From Opisthorchis felineus (taxonomy: Eukaryota; Platyhelminthes; Trematoda; Opisthorchiida; Opisthorchiidae): DNA of 64,000 bases. The DNA lies in NCBI GenBank assembly GCA_004794785.1, contig SJOL01006484.1, positions 465,776 through 529,775 of the forward strand. The letters are read 5' to 3'. Position 1 is the first letter of the stretch; each line of letters starts with the position of its first letter. Positions 1 to 12,310 of the stretch are shown here, in pieces. A program made the position numbers and the translations under genes. The notes below the pieces were generated by a model. That model saw nothing but the letters and a program-made list of their open reading frames with translations. It had not been told where the DNA came from and ran no database searches.

Positions 1-945
1 GGTCAGCACACAGCTGAGGCAATCGTTCACCATTGCGTGTACGTACCGAGTCTAGTCCATGTCGACCATCTGATTGAGTCAGATACGCTAAGTCTGCCCA
101 CTTGTGCATTCATATCTCCGGCAACCACAGCGCTATCTGAGCTTTTAGGTCCCCGCAACAGGGCATTAAGAGTGTCATAAAACTTATCTTTGATGGTGTC
201 AGAGCCACAGTCAGTTGGGTGTAAGCAGATACGACAAGCAGATATCTCTCAACTTCCCCCTTGTGAGGCTCCTTCACGGACGTTGCCAGACGAACCGCGC
301 AGAGTTGACTATCAACGGGTATCCAGTCAAGCAAGGATTCTTCCGCCCGGTCACCTAAGACGCTCTCTGCACATCCCGTGCACATGCTGCCGCAGCAGCC
401 TCTGGATTGCCAGAGGTGCGCAACCGGAAGCGAGTGAATAGTGATGGGGCGGTTAGCTTAACCACTGTGGTTGCATCTTAAATTATGGTTTCTGAGACAC
501 AGCACACATCGATGCCAAGTTAGTCCACTGTGAAATCAGGAGCAGCTTGTTGACCTGCTTGCTTCAGAGTGCGGACACTGAAGGCTGCCAGATAGACTGG
601 GCCTCGAGGTTTGAAGATTGATTTTGAGATAGCTGCGTATGTCGGCGCCGGATGACGCGCAGATGTTGCTTGCAAAACCGATGCAAGACAAACGGAGTCA
701 TTAGTCCTAAGTTCCGGGCGTACAAACATAGAGTTATCGATGGGGTGGGGAGAGGGGGGAGAAAGAGTATGTGAAAGGGAAGGAAGGTAGGCGTCAGCAG
801 TAGACTGTTTTCGCTTACCCGCCCTGCTGTATGCAGCGACGCTGCTCATAAGGTTGCTCATAGTTTTACTGAACTCCGACACCTTTCGACCGGATACAAT
901 ACGCTTGCAAGCAGGTCTTTCCTCCAGTGAGAAAAGTTTCACATG
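1..945 (-). mobile_element. non-LTR retrotransposon fragment, APE endonuclease end (broken)
   Basis: Read on the minus strand, this segment gives successive pieces of an apurinic-like (APE) endonuclease domain of the kind at the N-terminus of non-LTR retrotransposon polyproteins. The recognisable blocks are LAAFSVRTLKQAGQQAA (ending near 540), then VCCVSETII (catalytic Glu block, near 500), then RFRLRTSGNPEAAAAG, and then LLDWIPVDSQLCAVRLATS (about 250-330). The reading frame breaks several times with stops, so the copy is dead. The part upstream of the endonuclease, 600-942, is open for 140 codons and is low-complexity Ser/Pro-rich. The element continues beyond the left edge, where the reverse transcriptase would be expected. 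Assignment to an APE-type element is confident; the clade (RTE-like or CR1-like) is not. It may be the same family as the C-terminal fragments near 16.5 and 20.3 kb. Confidence 0.75.
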
Positions 946-1346
946 CAGACTTTTTTCGGTCTAAAGACCCTTCCTGTAACGAATCACTCTTTTATACATC
1001 AATGTGCGTGGCATTTGCGAGCGTAAGACTAAACATTCATCCATTGTACGAACACATGTCTAATGCAACCGAGTTTGCTTATGTTCCCTCAAGGTGACAA
1101 TAGACGTTAATCGTATCTAAAGAGGGTCGAACGCCCAGTATGGTCTTTCTTCTTGTAACCTATGTAACCTACCGGGTGGACCCATACGCATGCGTGTGAT
1201 TGGTTTTCTACCGTTTTGCACGATAGGTGATATAACCAGGTCACCCCCACGCATAGAAACATGCACCCATAGAGTTCTCTAAGTCTGAATACCACTCACT
1301 TAGACTACGCAATGATATCAGCAAACTCACCAGAACAAAGATGTAA

Positions 1347-1499
<153 letters not shown>

Positions 1500-3329
1500 T
1501 AGAAACAACGGTAGACAGTTATGACAGTTCTATGCGCTATAACTGAAAAGTGAATGAAACTCCTCGATATATGTGAAGTTGACCATTGCGTTCAACACTC
1601 AACTTAACGATATTTTCAGTTGAGTTCCACATTAACAAATGATAAAGGAAGATTAAACCACACATTGATTTTTCGACCAGTCGAATCCAGCAAGGCACCG
1701 CCACATCCCTATTGTGTGTCATCACGACGGCTTGGAGGATGGGTCGTTTGGCACCGGTCTTCAATAACACGTTTGCCGTAGGGGTGGACGGGTGCAAGCC
1801 ACTTTACCGCCAAATGTGGCTGTACCTCACTCAGAAATAAGTTTATTGTCGGTCAAAACAGTGAATTTTGGAATGCGGTTATTAGTCATTTGGCTTTACT
1901 GACTACTACTTAGTTGTTGGCGGTTGCGGGATTTGTGGAATTCACGCTCGGATTGCTCTCCTTTGACCAGTCGTCCTCCTGTCCTTGCTCAAACCTTCTG
2001 GTGACTGTGATGTGGTTACAGACTGCATCCACTCAAAATCAGACGGGCACAGCTGAGCTGTCAAAGATCGCTGCGCACGCTGCACGTGGCCCTACCACGA
2101 AATATGGTGACAAGCGTCAATGGAGCGTCAGATTTTTCTAACTCATTGATTTTCCACCCACATACCCCTTGAAAAGTTTACTTTGTTTGTTCAGTATGTA
2201 TAGGGCATTGATTTCGGAGGGCTGTGCACATTAATTGCTTCTTCCGGTCTATCATAGTCTGGAAGAAGCATGTTTGCTGGGATAAAATTCCCTTACCAAT
2301 AGTTTACAACGTCGTTTATTTTTGCGAAGAATGTCCAGATCACTTGGAATGAAAAGAACAATGAATAAAACCAATTAGTGCTTTCAGTCTAACGTGCCAA
2401 ATTAACAACTGTAGTCAGGAGAAACGGGGCACGTCTGGCAATATTGGTACAAATGTATAGCCAATGAAATTTTAGTCACTGTAGCTCGAAAATTTAGGTT
2501 TGATTCGCCACCTGGTGGAACGTCGTTAATCCTTCAATCGATAAAAATTATATGCACTTTGATCCGGTCAATCTCACTGCACATGCCGAGAACGCAAGAC
2601 GTCGGTTTTTTTAAAAAAAATAAAGCAGTCTGTTACTGCCAACGCATGAAGGAATGTGTGTGCCGAACAACACCAACGGAGTGACATACCCACGACATGT
2701 TTTCAATTATGAACTGTACGCAAGCAACTTCGCTGAAGTTTTTCATGTGCTTACTAATTTTTCATGAGGGTAAATTTAAAACTGGAGTGGTTTTTCAACC
2801 CCCATCCCCCAACAGCGATTAGGCTTTGCTGTTGCCAAAACTAGACTGAAACCAGGGACCCAACCAAACGCGCACTGATGATGTCCTCAAGATTGATGAC
2901 AAAACGTTTGCAAGCAAATTACCAGGCTCTTACAGACATCTTATGATACTCTTTGGAATATCTTGCAAGTTTCATCTAAATCACAGGACGTCATGCCATA
3001 AAAACGTCATCGTGATATGTAGTCTTCCTTTTGTGATTGAAACGAAGTGGCACACAATGTCCATGACTTCGACTTGCAGTGCTACAAAAGTCCGCAGTGC
3101 TCCACACCTCGTGACAGGTGATCTTGCCACGAATAGACGGGAAATTTTGTCCGAACTAATAAGACCCAATTTGTTATTACAACTAACATGGTTGATGTCT
3201 CTCCTAAGAGGCAGAACATTATCCAGTAACCGACTTGGAACGTATCGAAAGCCCAGTTAGAAGATGTAAAGATGAATCGATCAAGTGGTCGTTTGGAGTG
3301 TCGGACAGACCAATCATATCGCTCAAGGT

Positions 3330-3530
3330 TGAGCACGTTCGCCTGTCCATCATGCCCAGGTGGATTAATGGTGATATGTTTACTTCACTTGCTAGGAATC
3401 CGCCATTCAAATCCTGACACGGCTATAATAAAAGTAGACGGTAATACCTTCCTACTTTAGCACGGGCTAACCGGAATAACTATGCCAGGAGGAATGTTCA
3501 AATGAGTGCGATTTCAGTACGATCTTAGAA
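3330..3530 (+). repeat. SINE-C-like repeat, copy 1
   Basis: This is a weak tRNA-like segment with a B-box-like CATTCAAATCC near 3404-3414. It is followed by a tail that matches the segment at 6890-6990: both share ATAACT followed by a CCAGG block, then TGTTCAAA.GAG and a ..ATCTTA end. It is a decayed SINE-like family, distinguished from SINE-A by its body sequence. It shows no coding potential. The boundaries are approximate. Confidence 0.4.
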
Positions 3531-5997
3531 ACCACCTGGCTGTGTTTACTCGTCTTCAAGGCACGTTAGTACGTTAGCGCCGTTAACAAAAGAGCTCTCT
3601 TTCTCTCTTGACTGTGGAGCAGAATTGGAGTCAGCAAAGTTGACTTTGAATGTTGTCCATTGTCTAGCGCTTTGCTCAAAATAACAATTTAATCAAACCG
3701 ATCTCTTTGCAAGTGTATCCTGCTCTGGGTCACTGTTTGTTCATACGCACAGAGAAGACTGTCTTTGGTGGATCCACCACCCACTCTGTTGGGCGTGCAA
3801 AATACCCTGCGATTCTCGTGAGAGCCAAAAGCCACTGGGTTCCATGAGTTTTGTCTCTGCAATTGTCATGAGGAATAAGGTAGCTCCATAACGGTTTACT
3901 TTTTCTGTAGGTAAGCGGTTTGCAGATCCCGTCATTGAACAAACTTAAATAAGTTTGCTTCAACAAACTGTTTGGCTTCTCATAACAACAAATGGAAGTT
4001 TTGTGGAAGATGGAGAGGAACATAAAGGCATACTCCTCAACCAATGATAATTCATGCCCTTATTATCCTTTTGGAGTGACCTAGGAATTTCCTCCGCTTT
4101 CACGTAGTCCTACTTTTGGAAAGTGAAGCGACGGAATTTTCACGGAGATTTTGAGACCAATGCAGTCAGGGAAAAGTTGGTTCAACTCGCCAGCTCCTGT
4201 CTTTATAGTTTAACCCCTGCTGAGAATACAGGATTGTGTTTTCTAGTAAGTATTCACAAGCGATTTCAGTAAGCATAACAGATGGTTAATTACACGAGGA
4301 TGGTAATAACCATGATCGTCTGCGGACCACGGGAATGCTACACGATGTGCGTGATACTGTCCATTAGTTTGAGTGAATATAAAAGATCAGTGAGTTCATA
4401 GTTATGGCGCGACTAGTATGGAATGTCTTCCGGTTTTCTAGTCGCGGTCATTTGGTTGGATATGGACAGTCGCGTGGCTGTTAGCCTCAACTCAAGCATT
4501 TTCCTGTCAGTCATCCCAAACAACTTATTGCCCATAAAACCTTCACGAACTCGGCCGACCCAGATTATGTCTGTGCTCAGCTATCGTCGCTCAACATGGG
4601 AACTGGTAAGTTCTGTTTTGCATTCGTGGCATTGGTGAGACAAACAGGCTAGTTGACGCAGCGTGGGTGGAGAAAAGAGCAAAAATTACTCTGATATTGA
4701 CCAGAAAATTCAGTTATTTTTAGCAAATTTTATGCTGTAATTGGGGTTTCATTTAAACCGGATGGCTGAGGACCATTGAGTGGTCATAACCGTCCATGTT
4801 TTAGCCATGCTAAACGCAAATCGGCTACGAGGAACATCCTTCCGGGAATTACCTTAAATATTTGCTTTCTGGCTTGTATTCTGACGGGAATGCATTCCGC
4901 TGGACCATGTTGAGCTTCCAGTTTGCAGTTGACAACTAGATCACTATCGACCTGCTTCTAATTCTTGGTTGTACGGGCTGCTCAAATCTTACTACAGGTG
5001 CTTCCATCAAGTTGCTATTTTCTCGTCGTTTTTCTTCTAATAAACAACCTCGTTTCTCTAGGTCTTATTACAATACCCTTCCATAACTGTAAGGTATAAA
5101 GCGACAGAGGTTTTCCCATGAGTGAAATATATCCACACTGATAAAGCGCGCCTGGATGTTTCCGTTCATTATCACTGCAGGAATCAGTGAGCATGTAGCT
5201 TGTTCATGTTTTAAAGGGGAGCGCGTTCTTCGGATACAGTCCTGTACAAAAGTGATAGGTTTGCAAAAAGGCCGAAAGTATGTTTGTCGGCTGCTAATTT
5301 ATGAACAATGCTTCACGTATATTATAGTTTTGGGGCGGAGTATCATTTTGCGACCGAGCGGCCAACTGCTGAGGCCCTGGGGCAGTGAATTTGCTTTTGT
5401 TGGTAGCTTGAGATAATTACGTGGACCATGTGACGAGAATATACATACGGTTATTCAGTTTTTGGGGAAACGGGCATGGGGGCGAAGCTTGCTGGTCCCC
5501 CACACTCTAACGGGGCTGATGTGACCACATTTCCTCGGATGTTGGTAATATAATCAACAATCACGGGGAATAATTCCACAGCCTCGCATGTCCTGTTTCA
5601 CTCTTATGGATATGTCAGACAGCTTGCGAGATAGCTAACAACTCCTGTCTTCTATGTTTGGTCCCCAAACCACTTACAACACAATAAATGAAAAGTTGGT
5701 GCAAAAGGCAAAAGAAAAAACCATAGACTGTTTGACAGTAAGTTGCATGTTACCCACCACGAAAAGTCTAATGGTGGAAATGACAATGTCAAGCGATACA
5801 TAGTCCATAGTTTGTTCGAGCCCACATTCTCACCTGCCGGTTGATGTTCGTACCGATTAGTTTCGCAGATTTACACAGCCAAATACAACTCATCTCGGTA
5901 ATAGCAAATAATCGAGTTCGTGTTGAGTTCTACATAATTTATCGCAACCCGGTACACTATATAAAACGCTTCGGTGGAAGTGCTAGTAAAAAGATCA

Positions 5998-6177
5998 TTC
6001 AGCCGTAGCACCCTTTCGGTGCCTAATTGCCATGCCATCCGAAAGAAGCACGAGGGCTGGGATACTGCCAGGTTGCCCAAGCCTAGACAGGGAAAGTCGA
6101 GAGGCAGAGGTCGGGTTCGAACCACAGACCTTCCGGTCAGTAAATTCGCGCTCTAACCACTGAGCCATCTCACCCCG
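5998..6177 (-). repeat. tRNA-derived SINE-A, copy 1
   Basis: On the minus strand the copy starts with a tRNA-like head: A box TGGCTCAGTGG (6167-6157) and B box GGTTCGAACCC (6123-6113). A conserved body follows (CCTGTCTAGGCTTGGGCAAC, then CAGCCCTCGTGCTTCTTTCG) and it ends with a CACCGAAAGGGTGCTAC hairpin. The pol III boxes are intact, so the head could in principle be transcribed. This is one of the two best copies in the window, with the one at 33781-33960. Confidence 0.88.
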
Positions 6178-6699
6178 AAGTGTTAGCATAACTGGAATCG
6201 GACAAATGCATAGCAGCTGAAATGAGGCTTTTTAATCCCATAGGTTGATTGTGCAGCAAAGAAGCATCAGTGTCAACACAGATGTTGTTGTCTCTAGTGG
6301 TGATGATAATAATCTCATGGGTTAACCAAAATGGACACTTTTCACATTTTCTGTTAAAGAGTCACCTAGCTATACGAATCATATTTCATCTTTGATTGAT
6401 TTTTCCATTTTCACCATCCGCCAAACAATGGTTACTCCTGAACTGAGCGACGCCCCTGTACTTGGGATGACGGGTGGGCTGCAAAGCTATTAGTTAATTA
6501 ATCATTTGTTAAAATACACAGTGGAAACAGCCTTTTTCTGAAAAAAGAAAAATGTAGACAGCTACTACGGCAACCACCTACCCCGCCACCTGCAGTTGAT
6601 CAAAATTATCCAGCAGGCTGCAAGAGTCCATGGCGCTACCTGACTGGGAAGTCCTGATGGGCGCGTCAACCGATCGACACAACCAGGACCGTTACTGGG

Positions 6700-7000
6700 C
6701 TGTCTTTCGAGGCACTGCAGAAAAACGTCGCTCAAGCGTGAACATGTTTACGTGTTCAAATAATCCAGGTGCGCCCAGCATGTACCGCTGGAGTAATGGT
6801 ATACCATGTGTCCGGAGTTCAAACCCCGGCACAGTCAGAGGTAGGTACTGCTGATGAGCTTTAATAAGTGCGAAACTCGAGCTCAGCTCTTCCTCTCTTT
6901 TGTGTGGACTCACCAAAATAACTGTACCAGGCCCGGAGGAGGGTTGTTCAAACGAGATTGATGTGAACTTGAATCTTATGTCTGTTGCATGCATGTGCCT
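6700..7000 (+). repeat. SINE-C-like repeat, copy 2
   Basis: The head carries a B-box-like GAGTTCAAACCCCGG (6819-6833). It is followed by a body with GCTGATGAGCTTTAATAAG and TGTGTGGACTCACCAAAATA, an ACTGTACCAGG block and a decayed end. The body repeats, diverged, at 7090-7205. The open frames crossing it on both strands are incidental. Confidence 0.5.
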
Positions 7001-7089
7001 CGGCATAATTAGGAGGCTATGTTACAAACTTATTGCGTTTGACCCTAGCATTAATTTCAAGACATTAAAATAGCGCATAAATCGTCCTG

Positions 7090-7205
7090 GAATGGCTGAG
7101 GATGTGGATTGCCGATGAGTTTTAAAGAGAACAAAAGTCGAATCTATTGTTTCCCCCTTTGGTGTGGACTAGCCAAACGTAAATCGCTCCAGGGTAAAAG
7201 AAAGT
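7090..7205 (+). repeat. SINE-C-like repeat body, copy 3
   Basis: This is a partial body of the same family as 6840-6930. It has GCCGATGAGTTTTAAAGAG, a C/T-rich run, GGTGTGGACTAGCCAAA and then CGCTCCAGG. No head or B box is seen. It lies about 200 bases upstream of the first recognised PAL exon and is not part of it. Confidence 0.45.
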
Positions 7206-7418
7206 CTGCTCAAACAGGAGTGGTAAGCATTCAGTTCAACAAATCTACGCAACAAGCAGCAAGTAGATTCCTTCTCTTCCCAATTAGGCCTTGTCCTGTT
7301 ACGTTGAGGAAGAATCCATTCGTGATTCTAAGTAGTAGCTCTGTGTGTCAGTTGTATCTAATGCATCTCGTTTGATTGTCCGTGTTTTACCCTTTTTAAA
7401 TCCCCCTAGTTCTTTCAG

Positions 7419-7632
7419 TCTTTTTCCGCCGGAGGAAGGTTTTTGTATGGTGAACGAATTTAACGAATTGGCACAAAAGGTGATGGACGAAAATCCAGAC
7501 ATGCCGTCATCAACACCACCAAAGATTGTGCGTGGCTCTGTTTCAGATTTACTTGGAAGTTCAAGTGGTACAGTTGCTCCGAATATAAGCCTTCCCCGAA
7601 TTCTGCGATTGGACGGGTTACAAATCGGCCAA
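7419..7632 (+). CDS. PAL gene, coding exon A (linker and first propeller strand)
   Basis: This is the first recognised exon of a peptidyl-alpha-hydroxyglycine alpha-amidating lyase. It encodes about 71 residues: an acidic, Ser/Pro-rich linker (EEGFCMVNEFNELAQKV, then a DLLGSSSGT stretch), a possible N-glycosylation sequon N-I-S, and at the end LPRILRLDGLQIGQ, which aligns with the WPGVYLLPGQVSGVA start of the animal PAL core. The donor is CAA/GTAAGT (intron phase 0). Two acceptors nine bases apart, TAG at 7407-7409 and CAG at 7416-7418, both keep the frame; the stronger CAG is used here. No ATG in good position lies upstream in frame, so this is an internal exon and the signal peptide must come from exons not found. 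No PHM domain precedes it in the visible sequence. Confidence 0.8.
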
Positions 7633-8591
7633 GTAAGTAAAAAGAATGCAGTTGCTTCGCTACTCGTTCGTTTACCACAGGACCGGTCTTTTTGTTTCCT
7701 CCTTTAGTCTCTGTGTGTAGCCTTCTGCGACCCTCCGGCACTAGTCTGGTTGTCATTTCAAATGATGGGCTTTGAAAGATACAATAGCACGTCCAGATAT
7801 TTTGATCGACCCCCCCCCCACCGACCCAAGTTGCCGTGCGTCTTTTCGTAGCAATTCCCGATTACACTTTATCATTTGTGGTCACACTGCAGGCAGACGC
7901 CGTACCGAGTCGGTGTAAATCAAACTGCAACCGGTCACATTGTAAACCTTAAGAGCCGCATAACTGCATCCGTTCTGTACGTGTTCGGAATGCTCGCGAG
8001 CTGATTTCAGTTGCCATGTGTCGACTTCTGCACATATTGCAGTGAATTAGTGCTCACCTTAGACAACTTGGCAGCATAAGGCATGGAGAAGACAACTTCC
8101 AAGATAATAGACGTTGGACTGCGTTACGCTAATTCCATCGACACATTTCATCAGCAGAGGCTGCTAGGATATGGTGATATCCGAACTGATCTCACACAGG
8201 TACCCGGACAATCGACTAGAATGTCTCGTCGGCGTAGAGGGATACGTTTTTGCTTTAGATCAAGCACTGCTGATGATTTCTAACAGGGATGATGCATAGT
8301 AGTGCATTTTGACTTCTCAGCTTGGACTGATTGCACTTGCAGGATGGAATTTCCATGTAAACTTCAAATCGAACAAGCTACACCGTCTGTACTGGGTGCA
8401 ATGTGGTCTCAATTGGGAAAGTTAAGCAGCACGGTGCCTGGCTATTCGAACGATCGGTTGGGTCGTTGCAATGAATATGCTTTGCTATACCTCACGCTCG
8501 CTCTTTAGAAGTGCAAGCCGTCTGGCGAGACAGCTTTGCAAAAGATCTTCATTAATGTGCTATTGTGAATTGATATTTTTCAACAAAGTTT

Positions 8592-8850
8592 TCGCCCATC
8601 GAGTGAAGTCAGTCTATACTGAAAAGGCGAGAAACACTGTACAACTGTTTTGTTCTTATTGGGATCCATTAGCAGTGCTCATCGCGTGAATCTCCATGGT
8701 GATTTGAACCAGTGATTCGAGGATAAGTTACACTGTATCCCCTCCGGGTACGAGGTAACCACACTGCTGATCAACTGCTCATGGCCGAAAGTTTTCGTCT
8801 TATACTACTAGCCTGGAGGTCGAGAGTTCGAATCCACATGGTGATTCGTT
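8592..8850. repeat. SINE-B inverted pair, copy 1
   Basis: The left arm (8592-8740) is on the minus strand: read on the plus strand it shows the tail first, with CTGAAAAGGCGAGAAACACT and GTTCTTATTGGGATCCATTA, then a decayed B box (TTTGAACCAGTGAT). The right arm (8755-8850) is on the plus strand: CTGATCAACTGCTCATGGCC, a tRNA-like stretch and an intact B box GAGTTCGAATCC. The heads face each other. The same head-to-head arrangement recurs near 23.6 and 60.9 kb. Confidence 0.6.
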
Positions 8851-10275
8851 AGATGCATGGGACACCAATATTCGACGCTTGGTATGCCAATGCACTGCTT
8901 TATTCTGGTTGACTAGAATAATGCTGTGGAATTTAAATGTAAGTTCACTAGGTGTAGAGCAAACAAGTGCACAAACTATTTATTTCCCTCTCTCTAGTAT
9001 TGTGGCAGTTGTTAATTGGTTCATGGGAACCGATTATGCAATAGTTGCACATTTGAGTCTGAGTGTTTATGGACTTCGATGACTTTCCGCATCTACCATA
9101 CAATGTAGTGATGGGTTTTCCAGTCATGCAGGTTTTGCTCCTTTTGAATTCGAATTAGAAGACGGGGAATGCGCACTCGCTCCAAATAACTTGCATGCTC
9201 CGCTCCCTCGGTCATGACGTATTCTTCTCCTTCGAACTGACTGGTTTGAATAAGGAAATTAGCTCAATGGCTGGAGGTGTTATTATGCCCATTTCCAGAC
9301 TACGACATCCTCTAATCCTAAACCGAAGTAATATCCCATAAGTAACCAAATTCATTCGGTTAAAATATATTTTAGGCCAGTGACACTGTATGCGCTTTCT
9401 TTTCTTATACTTCTGACTTGTTCTTCTTGCATCAGAAAGCTGCTTCAGTGGTTTTGCATAGTCCATACAAATAGCAAACATGCTCAGAAACCCCACTTCT
9501 AACTGTACTTTCACTGAGTTCCTCCTTCCAGGTCTGTTTCTATGAGACTGTCGTCTTGTCGTATCAGGTAGAGTGCTCCCAAGTTGACTTGTGTCACTGG
9601 TTTCTACGCTTACAAGTTCTTCTACTTGAGCATGCTTTTGCCTGTCTGCTCCTGTCCAGAGAATTACGGGAAAACCCTTACTTTTCTACCTTGACTCATT
9701 ACGCCTGACGTGAAAGGTTACCGGGTGTTTAGTCCGGCAGGTGCCCGTAGATATGGACTGTCATGATTCAATAAGCCAGCGCGCGACTGCCTTCTAATTG
9801 TTCCTATTAATCTTACATGGTGTACTTTAAGTTTGTTCTGCGTGATTGTGGTGTCGACAACCACTAAACAAGTAAGATTTATGCATTACTCAGCTCGGCC
9901 GCGCATCAAGGTTACCACTGTAGAGTTTCAAGATTGAAAGCTTATTTATAGAGGCAGCTCAAACGCAGCTTGTCTCCCACCGGAAAGCGGTAAATGTCCG
10001 CCTTTTCCACTTATGTAGAGAACATGTGTAATGCTATGAACACTCAGTCGGAGAACTACCAGATATTCCTTTCCTCTATATCTATTTATTCCTGACTAAA
10101 AGTCCTTTATGTCAATGAGGGAGTACTCTATGCATGTCAACTCGATACCCACCATCCCAGACGAAGTAAATTTCATGCTTTGCATGGTTCAAACGTATTG
10201 GATAACATTTTTCCCTCAGACTGAACCTAAGTGTTTAACAGCCGTCGCAAAGTTTATGCAAATGGTGTTCTCAAG

Positions 10276-10358
10276 TGAAATTTCCTCCTGTGACCGGAGT
10301 CAGTCTCTGCTGGAAATCCGAGAAGCATCGCAAAGTTGTTTCATCCTTCTTGGACATC
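10276..10358 (-). repeat. SINE-B tail fragment, copy 2
   Basis: This is a tail-only fragment in minus orientation. It shares the AGTCAGTCTCTGCTGGAAAT and CCGAGAAGCATCGCAAAGTT pattern, with GTTTCATCCTTCTTGG, with the tails at 8.6, 23.55 and 61.05 kb. No head or B box remains. Confidence 0.55.
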
Positions 10359-12148
10359 ACGGACAACTAGCGTCTAACGGATATCTATGAAGATTTGAAG
10401 GCACCACTTTGGGTTGGCGGCTGAAACCTATGGCATTTGCTCAGGATTGGTTAACCCGCAGTTAGATAGAATAAATCGCCACTACTCTTCAGTTACGTAA
10501 TTCATGTCACGTGATCCCTGACTGAATCTTCGCGTATGGACTTAGCTGGAAACTGCATACGGATTGTGTAACTTTCCTCTTTTCTGTTGGTGGCCCATAA
10601 AGAGGTTTACCATGTAAATCCAGGCAACCAGTACATTTGATGTTCCAATCGGAAAGACAAGTTTCGAACTTGACGTCATCACCTAAAATCGAAGCTTTTG
10701 CCAGAAGTAGATGTTTGTCCCCGCATCTTCTGAAAACTCAAACATTTTTGAATCAAGTAATCCTTTGTTAAAAAGTATACAAAAAACGAATATACTGTCA
10801 CACTCCCTTTGCGGCGGGGGAATTTCCTAAAATACGATGCAGTAACTTGTTTAACCAAAAACCGCGCGAATTCAAGACGATTAGACAGTGCAAAACGAAG
10901 TCAACTGTTTTAAGCACTTGTAAATCTCAACGGAACAAATTTAAGCTGGGTTTAGTACCTTTCAGAAATAAGAAATTAAGCTCTAAATCCGATGGAAGGA
11001 GCGAAATCTGCAGATTCCGAAACAGCCGAAATGCTTTCAAGGAAAATCCCTTTTATGATCTATACTGTTCTAAAAGTATGAAGGCGTTGCACAGGAGTCA
11101 GTAAAATTCTTGACCTGGACAAGACCACGGCTTCGCAGGTCATGTATGTGTACGACTGGTGAATTGAGCCAGTTCGCATTTCAACTCTAGGTTATTCAAA
11201 CCGGCTGTCAAACACCGCTAGTGTGTGCGACTAAATCGTCACTCTTCCTAAGCTCACCATCATAGTTGAGTGTTCTTTCGTATGTTTGTATTGTTTTCGC
11301 GTCTAACATTATAGTCGTCACATTTCAGAAAAGTCCGACATACTGGCATTTGTTCCGTTCAAAAACCGCTTAATGCTCCACTGTAAAGATGCTTCCGGTA
11401 CACTAAGCACTAAGGAAACACTAACCTTATTGCGTACAGTCTGCGTTTTTTACTGACTTGAACTATGGTATTAAATATTCCTTTGTCTGCACATAGCTAC
11501 CTGGAATCGAGTTCAAACTAATCAGCCAAGGCATGTGCTTTTCTCAGACCAGGCACACAACAGAGATTCTGCAACATACCATTCTTTCCAGTTCGCTTAC
11601 GCTCGTGTCGTTCGAATCTCCATCAGCTGAGGCTTGCAAACTTTTCGCATCCGTAGCTATGCCTCCTCCAATTTTTTCATTTTTCTGCAAACGGTTAGGA
11701 TCCTCTTCCTTGTCTACGCTGTCAGGCCGTCACTTCAACTACCATGTGCTAAGAAGTGTTCCCCGTCTAACTGCCCACTCACGTGCACCTCACGTACTTC
11801 CGAGAGCGCAGGTCACAATAAAATGCGTGCAATGAATATGATCCGGCTGACTCATTCTGACCTCAGTCCTCACAGCAGCATCATGTAAGCAATCTGAAGA
11901 CAACGGATTCCGTGATGATTTTTGAATATACGTTGACCCAGACACTTTGTCCCAGTATACTACATTCCTACGCTTCCTACATTCAGGTAGGAAAATGGTG
12001 GCACAATAACAATGAAAATTTGGGTCGATAGGCTCTGACAGCACAAGATAACTGGAGGATAAATTGAGTTCTTCAGAAATTCTAGTTTTCCGGGCCATAG
12101 ATATTTGATGAGTTCTCATATCAACTAATAAGTAGTGATAATAATCGC

Positions 12149-12310
12149 CTAGCTGTGGCACCCTTTTGGCACCTAACTGCATGCCACCCGAAGGAATCAC
12201 GAGGGCTTAGATACTACCAGTTTGCCGAAGCCTAGATAGCAGCAGTCGAAATGCCGTGGTTAGGTTCGAACCACGGACCTTCCGTTTAGTAGCTTTGCGC
12301 TCGAGTTCTT
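12149..12310 (-). repeat. tRNA-derived SINE-A, copy 2 (decayed head)
   Basis: The copy is in minus orientation. The B box GGTTCGAACC is intact (12263-12272 region) and the body AGGCTTCGGCAAACTGG is recognisable. The A box region is lost. At its 3' end, on the plus-strand left side, lies an AGTAGTGATAATAATCG microsatellite tail that other copies share. Confidence 0.75.

Noticed and set aside
6113..6167. tRNA gene call on the SINE-A head.
   Set aside because: The A and B boxes fit, but the segment does not fold into a full cloverleaf with a matching acceptor stem, and it is joined to the SINE body.
8083..8209. Possible small exon on the plus strand in PAL intron A-B, ending CACACAG/GTACCC.
   Set aside because: The upstream acceptor is poor and the 38-residue translation matches nothing known. 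PAL exons A and B already join in frame without it.
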